In this document: positions 58,572 through 64,000 of the stretch, one piece after another
How the letters are laid out: each line of letters starts with the position of its first letter
How positions within the stretch are numbered: position 1 is the first letter of the stretch
DNA from: Glebionis coronaria
Lineage: Eukaryota; Streptophyta; Magnoliopsida; Asterales; Asteraceae
NCBI GenBank assembly: GCA_025667525.1
Contig: JANFOE010000581.1
Span: 62,001 to 126,000 of the forward strand
Reading direction: 5' to 3'
Length of the DNA: 64,000 bases
The notes under the pieces: model-generated
Database searches by the model: none
Told to the model about the DNA's origin: nothing
What the model saw: the letters and a program-made list of their open reading frames with translations, nothing else
Position numbers and translations under genes: made by a program

Positions 58572-61524
58572 TGTAAAACCTGCATGCTTTTACCATGAAT
58601 AGTACCCTTAAGATCGTACGTATTAGATTTAAACTTTCCTAATATAGCATAATTACGATTACGTGTTAGAATTTTACGTATTGCGTACGTGTTAGAACAC
58701 GATAAGTATTTACTATGCACGAGCACGTAATAATTATTTGACAATAATTAATCACGAACATGCGATCATGAAATCATGAACGTAATTAAAACACGAACTA
58801 TTATTAATTACGTATATATATTTATTACGAGCGTAATTAAATATATTAGATCACGGTATTTACGTAACGAGAACACTAAAAACGCGAACACACATAATCA
58901 CAAACGTTTAACTTAACAACGAGACACGGAAAAAGGTACGGGTACCCCAAGTGGGGCCCCTACCCGCGGCTACAAGGACAAATGGGCCAAGCCCATTTGT
59001 CAAATTTTACTAAAAGGGAAAAAGGGATTTTCACTACTCATTTAATTTTTACAGAAGATTTTTAGAAAAACCTAAAACCCTCCTCCCTTGTCTTCTTTGT
59101 GCCGCCACCCTAAAACACCACAAGGAGGTGGTTTGTGATCTTGGATCTTGGAATTTTGCTTGGTGATCGTGTTTGTTCTTCATCCTTTTGATCCACGAAT
59201 TCGGTAAATCCTTTTTAAACCTTTTCTTTTGATTTAATCTTTTTATAAATCAAGAACATGTTATGTTTTTACAAAAACCTAATAATTAAACATGGATCTA
59301 ACATGATTTGGGGTTAATAAAAATCAAAATTATGTTTTAAGGGGTGTTTGTTTTTTGCCGCAGGCTGCACCGAACCCGAAGGGGTTTCGGTTTGGCCAAA
59401 CCGACCACCACCAAGACCATACGGTCTTGGTTGGTGTGTGTGGGTCCCACGGCAGCAGTAAGACACGGGGTACCCCGAGTTGGTTCGGGGTACGGTGTCG
59501 ATTTCATGTCCGGTTCATTGTTTTTAGCTTGGATCCGGTTCATGGTGTATGTTTAGTTTTTTATGTTTATGATCTTATGTTAAAAATTAAATTAATAAAA
59601 TGATATGATTAATTTAATAACATGACTTAGGTTATTTAATTATTAATAATCATGAAATTAATTAACCTAAGTATTTGTATATTTAAGACTTATAATTAAT
59701 TAATTATTTTAAAACTATGGATATAATTAATTAATTAACATGACTTAGGTTATATTATTAATATATAATAATACATATTTTAACCTAAGTATTTAACTTA
59801 TTTAATTAAAAAACATGTTATACTTTAATTAAATATTTTAACCTATAGTTTAATTTAATTACATGAAATAATTATTAAACTATACATTATATCATATGAC
59901 TTAGAAAATAATCATGAAAACACTTAGGCTTATATACTTAGCTTATTTAACCAGCTTATTTCTAATTACGGAAACTTTCTATTTTTAGAAACTTAATTAA
60001 ATAAGGCAGCTAATCTATTTATGGAAACCTTCTATTTTTAGAAACGTATTTATTTCAGGCAGCTAATCTATTTATGGAAACTTATTTAATTAAGGCAGCT
60101 GGTCTATTTATGGAAACTTTCTATTTTTAGAAATTTATCTATTTTAAGCAGTAATTCTATTTTTGGAAACTTTCTATTTTTGGAAACTTCCTATTTTTGG
60201 TAACTTTCTATTTTTGGAAACTTTCTATTTTTGGAAACTTTCTATTTAAGGAAACCTGCTATTTTTGGAAAGTTACTTATTATTACACAGTAAGTATAAT
60301 AACACATGAGATACTATAAATACGTAATCAGATTAAACAGAATATAAGATAAAACACAGTTTAAGGCTTTAAAACAGTAAAACACGGTAAGAACACATAA
60401 AATAAGCTAAGACATGACATAAAACCAGCTACGTATTTAGGAAGCCGATACTTATTCATGTATGTATTTATGTAGCACTAGTGATTCGGAAGTAGGATTC
60501 CTCTCAGTTCATCTTCTTCGTTCACTGGACATAAGGTACGGATTCCCGTCCTTTCAGTATGGACATTCTTTCCTTATTAGGATTCCCCGTATGAAGCCAA
60601 CTGTTTTCCCGTAGTATAAGTTATGTGTTTGATTGCTTATGTTTAATTAAGATTACCTATAGCCATATACATGCATGACCAGTTTCACCTAGTTATGGAG
60701 GTACCATAACCATAACATTAGAGGCACTGATGTTATGACTTCACCATGGCGGAGTGATTGCTCGTGGCGTCCCTTCAGCTTTTGGCCATTTATTTATATT
60801 TATCATGTGGGGCGTATGGGTGCATCCTAGTTACATGTTTTTATTCAGGATTTCATGGTGAATGTGGTGTGTGCCTTGCATCCTTCACAAGGAGCTGATC
60901 CCTCCTACCCAAAAACCAGTATATTAAATTAGAGGCAGCCCTTCTAATTTGCATGATGAGGTCACCCCTCCAAGTATTCATGCACGGTGGATTTTCATGA
61001 CCTATATTGGCTAATGGTAAAATATGACAAACAGTTTTATAAGATAAACATAAGACTTTTCAAACTATTAAACCAGTTTTATCAAGACTTAACCAAGTTA
61101 CTCGGGACTTAGTTTTCTTCCGCTGTTACATGTTATATGTTATATGCTTATCCTATTCATGCTTTATTGTAAATCCGTGCACTGAGCGTATTGCTCAGCC
61201 GTTTTCCTTTTCTATGTTCCCAAAACGGCAGGTACTCAGGAACGCTCGTAGACACTAAGAGTGCGTGCATATGGACTGGAAGCTTTCTAGCCTTCTTTAC
61301 TTTATGCATTTCCTTTCTTATGATACTTATGCTTTGGACATTGTTTAGTCCTTTCCTTTATTATACTATGTTTGTGTGTGATGAGCTTTACTTTTGGACT
61401 ACCGATGTTTGATTCCGGTATTTTCCTTTTATGGTCAAGTAATGTTTAGACATTTTTCTTTGTATGCTTTGATGACACGCCATAATTGTCTGTGACATTT
61501 CCATTATCAAAATGGGGTGTTACA
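58572..61524 (+). repeat. Tekay right LTR
   Basis: 2953 bp, ending GTTACA. It differs from the left LTR by many substitutions and by the 58678-58738 block. It has the same 17-bp minisatellite at about 60156-60269. Confidence 0.9.
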
Positions 61525-62268
61525 ACAAGTGTGTACCATATCATATATAGGTGCAGTAAAATCAAGAATGTAAATCACTTGATCCCACCACTCTTTACTT
61601 AATACCTTGTCCCTCACAGATAGACATTTTTCTTGTTCATCTTATCGATAAGATGACCACTACTCACTCATCACCATAGTACCTATTGCCCATCTAATGA
61701 ACTTAAAACTCTTCAACATCATAAGAGTCAAAGCAAAACAAGTGTCCGCCATAGAAAGCAACTTAAAAGAATTGAACTTATTAAACATGGATATCTCATG
61801 GTATGATTCATAATGTAATTTTTTATGTCCATCGCATCTCCATAGACTTCAGTGATCCATTTACACTCAGTATACAGTTTATAATTGTTTTTAGTATTTT
61901 TAGTCGCACAAATATTTTTAAGAGCAAGATTGAGAGTATGGACCACACATGGTGTCCAATAGATTTGTGGGTAAAGATCTTCAATTATTTTCCCAGCACC
62001 TTTACAATTCTCTGCATTATCAGTAATGATTTGAACCACGTTTTGATGTCCAATCTCATCTATGACTTCTTTCATTAAACTAGCAATGAAATCCTTGCCT
62101 TTGAATTCTCCCATGCAATTCACCGCTTTAACAAACATATGACCGTTTTTACAAGTTGCCATAGAATTAATAATTGGTCTTCTTTGTGGGTCGCTCTATC
62201 CATCTGTCACAATCGTCACCCCTCCCTCTCACCATGTTTCTTTGATCAGTTTTAATAATTGAGGGTTT
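61525..62268 (-). pseudogene. hAT transposase fragment
   Basis: Reading the minus strand from about 62268 down, one frame gives a degenerate start of the DUF659-type region (VTIVTDG, stops near 62235 and 62200). An open part from 62162 to about 61795 holds the ITDNAENCKGAG and WTPCVVHTLNLALK segments typical of plant hAT transposases. A frameshift near 61795 moves the C-terminal part (SFKLLSMADTCFA, SEWWS-like and ILDFTAPIYDM segments, two more stops) to another frame. The Tekay LTR cuts it at 61524. It would have excised and reinserted a hAT DNA transposon; this copy is dead. Confidence 0.85.
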
Positions 62269-62279
62269 ACTAAAAACAA

Positions 62280-62548
62280 TGATCTGGTGGTCTAGGGAGA
62301 TGGAAGTAGATGATTGCCATTGTTAGAGAGAGAAAGTAGAGGGAGTAGGTGTTTTAGATAGAGAAAGAAAATGTTATAAAATGATAATGAAAAACACGCA
62401 ACTCAACACCTAGTTGAAAGCCTTGGAGGGGTATATATAGTCACACACGTATTAACTATACATAGTTTCCTATTCTAGTCCCTGCATGTGTGACTATGAT
62501 AACTTATGGGAATTTCAAAATGTCGTCACATAAAGTGAGTTTCCAACA
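62280..62548 (-). repeat. Possible LTR remnant next to hAT, minus strand
   Basis: On the minus strand TGTTGGAAAC starts at 62548, preceded by a gggggaagat polypurine tract (62558-62549). It contains a TATA-like tatatata (near 62437). The far end is unclear; a CA at 62281-62280 next to the hAT could close it. ATGTCGTC (62520-62527) and GACGACAT (62563-62570) form an inverted repeat across the tract. Confidence 0.4.
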
Positions 62549-62558
62549 ATCTTCCCCC

Positions 62559-62914
62559 ATGGGACGACATGAAGAATTCCTTACAATATTTTTCCTAAGA
62601 AGTACAAAATAATTAAGAACAAGAGCTTCCATGAAGCGTCCAGTGCTGATGATGTCTTCTGAGGCCTTTGACTTCAAGTCTGTACTCATAAACGACTCAT
62701 ATTTGTAGTAACTTGTAGAGGAAATATTTTAATATGTGCGAACTAAGTAACTCAAATACTTCTAGTTAAGGAGAAGCTTCTGAATTAACTTCCCCTTAAT
62801 TCATGCCACATATTCTTGATGTAGAAGCTGTGATAGCTTCCCCCTAAACCGAAAATCCTCATGAGCAGCTTCAAAGCTTATAAAATGATAATGAAAGTCC
62901 CAAAATATAACAAT
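62559..62914 (-). other. Unassigned internal remnant between LTR-like segments
   Basis: About 356 bp with no coding domain. It includes a gggggaagc tract on the minus strand near 62832-62841. A 19-base ttataaaatgataatgaaa at 62878-62896 repeats one at 62374-62392. It could be the remains of a small non-autonomous LTR element. Confidence 0.35.
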
Positions 62915-63751
62915 TGTTGATACAATGTCTCGTATACACAATAACACAATATGAATTACTTTTCAAACGCGTAATGCCTTATTAATCTTATAAACAAAGT
63001 ATTACAAAGTGCTATGAATACACCCATTGAGTAACAATAAGAAATGAACCCTAGAACAAGTAAACTTGATTCGAGACTCAAGTTTGCGAGAGTACCTTGG
63101 TAGACAACTGGGGACTCAGAGGTTCTAGTGAGAGAAAGAACTTAGATGAATTATCCAAGCATAAGGGTTAAATTTGTCTTCTTTCTCCCTCCTATTTATA
63201 GTGGTCCGAGGTTGCTTCCTTAGTAGGAGTAGTTGATATGTGTCAACTTTTGTGTGGAAGTAGTACAACGTATTAAATGCATGTCTATATCAAGACATAC
63301 CTTTAAACAACTTTAGGTGAACAATTCTGCCAACTGTTCACATTTGTCCCACTAGGTCGTACTATGCTTTATCTTGAATCTCCTATTTTGTCCCGCTCAA
63401 AACATTTTGGAGATTCTCCCGCCTAAACTATAAAAGGTAAGGCAAGTCTCTGCTTGCTTAGTCTTCAAAGGGTCGTAAGTGATCTCTGAGTATTGTCATC
63501 TCAGAGATACTTGAACACCAGTACATTCCTTCTACATCCCAGCGTGTCTATAACTGCTGGTGAGTATGACTTCAGATAGTCTTCAATTTCTCTGACGTTG
63601 TCTTTGACTTGAATGTTCTTGGTGTGCCAGCTCAGGATTTGCCTTCAGCTGGTCTGGTCTCTGTCGCTGGTCTTCACAGCGACTCGTAACACTTAGTCTA
63701 ATTTAAACAAATCTAGACTGGGCCATAGTTAAAACTTTCATTGGCCCAACA
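62915..63751 (-). repeat. Possible 837-bp LTR, minus strand
   Basis: On the minus strand it begins TGTTGGGCC at 63751, directly after a taggggg-agat tract (63762-63752), and ends ATCAACA at 62915, giving TGTTG..CAACA ends of copia type. A TATA box (actataaatagg) lies near 63200. No matching partner LTR is in the window and the sequence after its end is not a convincing PBS. Confidence 0.45.
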
Positions 63752-63762
63752 ATCTCCCCCTA

Positions 63763-64000
63763 TTTATTTATAAATTATACTAAGTCTAAAATTACTGTGA
63801 GTGAGCACACAACTTCTTCTTACACATAATTTAACAAACATACCTCAGAGTTTTATTAAGCATAAAGAACCTAATCCTATTACATAAACACCCATAGGTG
63901 AAAAGAAAATAAAAATTTCAAAGTTCCTCATTGGTCAAGGTTCTTATCGTAGATTCTTTGAGCTTCCATCTTGTCAGCTCTTGAGTTGATGACCATCTCA
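63763..64000. other. Right edge, no gene seen
   Basis: 238 bases, probably the 3' internal part of the minus-strand element whose LTR starts at 63751. No domain is readable and the window ends here. Confidence 0.3.

Larger units (their letters stand above)
50322..61524 (+). mobile_element. Tekay-type Ty3/gypsy chromovirus
   Basis: LTRs of 2916 and 2953 bp begin TGTAAAAC and end GTTACA. Inside are an initiator-Met PBS, gag, protease, RT, RNase H, integrase and a chromodomain, which defines the chromovirus branch and suggests targeting to marked chromatin. The left LTR is preceded by another internal-region end (49834-50321) in the same orientation, so this LTR is shared by two tandem copies. 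Many stops and one frameshift make it defective. To its right hAT sequence continues from acaag (61525-61529); the matching left duplication is not in the window. Confidence 0.92.

Overview
This window is plant nuclear DNA made almost entirely of nested LTR retrotransposons; I recognise no host gene. Typical plant lineages are present: a Ty3/gypsy chromovirus of Tekay type, an Athila-type element, a SIRE-type Ty1/copia element, a large non-coding LTR element (LARD type) and a hAT transposase fragment. The copia element carries a third ORF of a kind I associate with Asteraceae and other asterids, so an Asteraceae genome is my best guess. That is inference, not proof.

Layout from the outermost layer inward. 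(0) A degenerate hAT transposase on the minus strand (61525-62268), next to minus-strand LTR remnants (62280-63751). (1) A Tekay chromovirus in tandem form, abutting the hAT: the 3' part of one internal region (about 2005-3287 continued at 49834-50321), an LTR (50322-53237), a full internal region with broken gag-pol (53238-58571) and a second LTR (58572-61524). Its far left end is lost against an inverted piece of a SIRE-like element (1521-2004). (2) A LARD inserted in the integrase C-terminus of the upstream Tekay copy. It also is a tandem form, LTR-internal-LTR-internal-LTR, from 3288 to 49833, between one pair of 5-bp duplications (tcacg). (3) A 12,008-bp SIRE-type copia element in the middle LARD LTR (13145-25152, duplication gtttc, two LTRs that look identical). 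(4) A 13,494-bp Athila-like element in the third LARD LTR (32939-46432, duplication aaccc), coding only for Gag and protease. The left edge (1-1332) has minisatellites and a probable LTR of an unidentified element.

How the parts work: the copia element has Gag, a Pol with one in-frame UAG, and a long third ORF with two in-frame stops. The Athila-like element supplies Gag and protease but no reverse transcriptase or integrase. The LARD has no coding capacity that I can support. The Tekay is inactivated by many stops and a frameshift. LARD and Athila-like elements would need enzymes from elsewhere.

Most notable observations: a stem-loop next to every polypurine tract in the four main families, with different stem sequences but similar form; three intron-like GT..AG segments of 73-83 bp in the Tekay gag whose removal restores one frame; a dispersed GCGCTGAYA motif repeated about 30 times in the copia element in coding and non-coding parts; two independent tandem shared-LTR structures; and an antisense tRNA-like pol III module inside both Athila LTRs.
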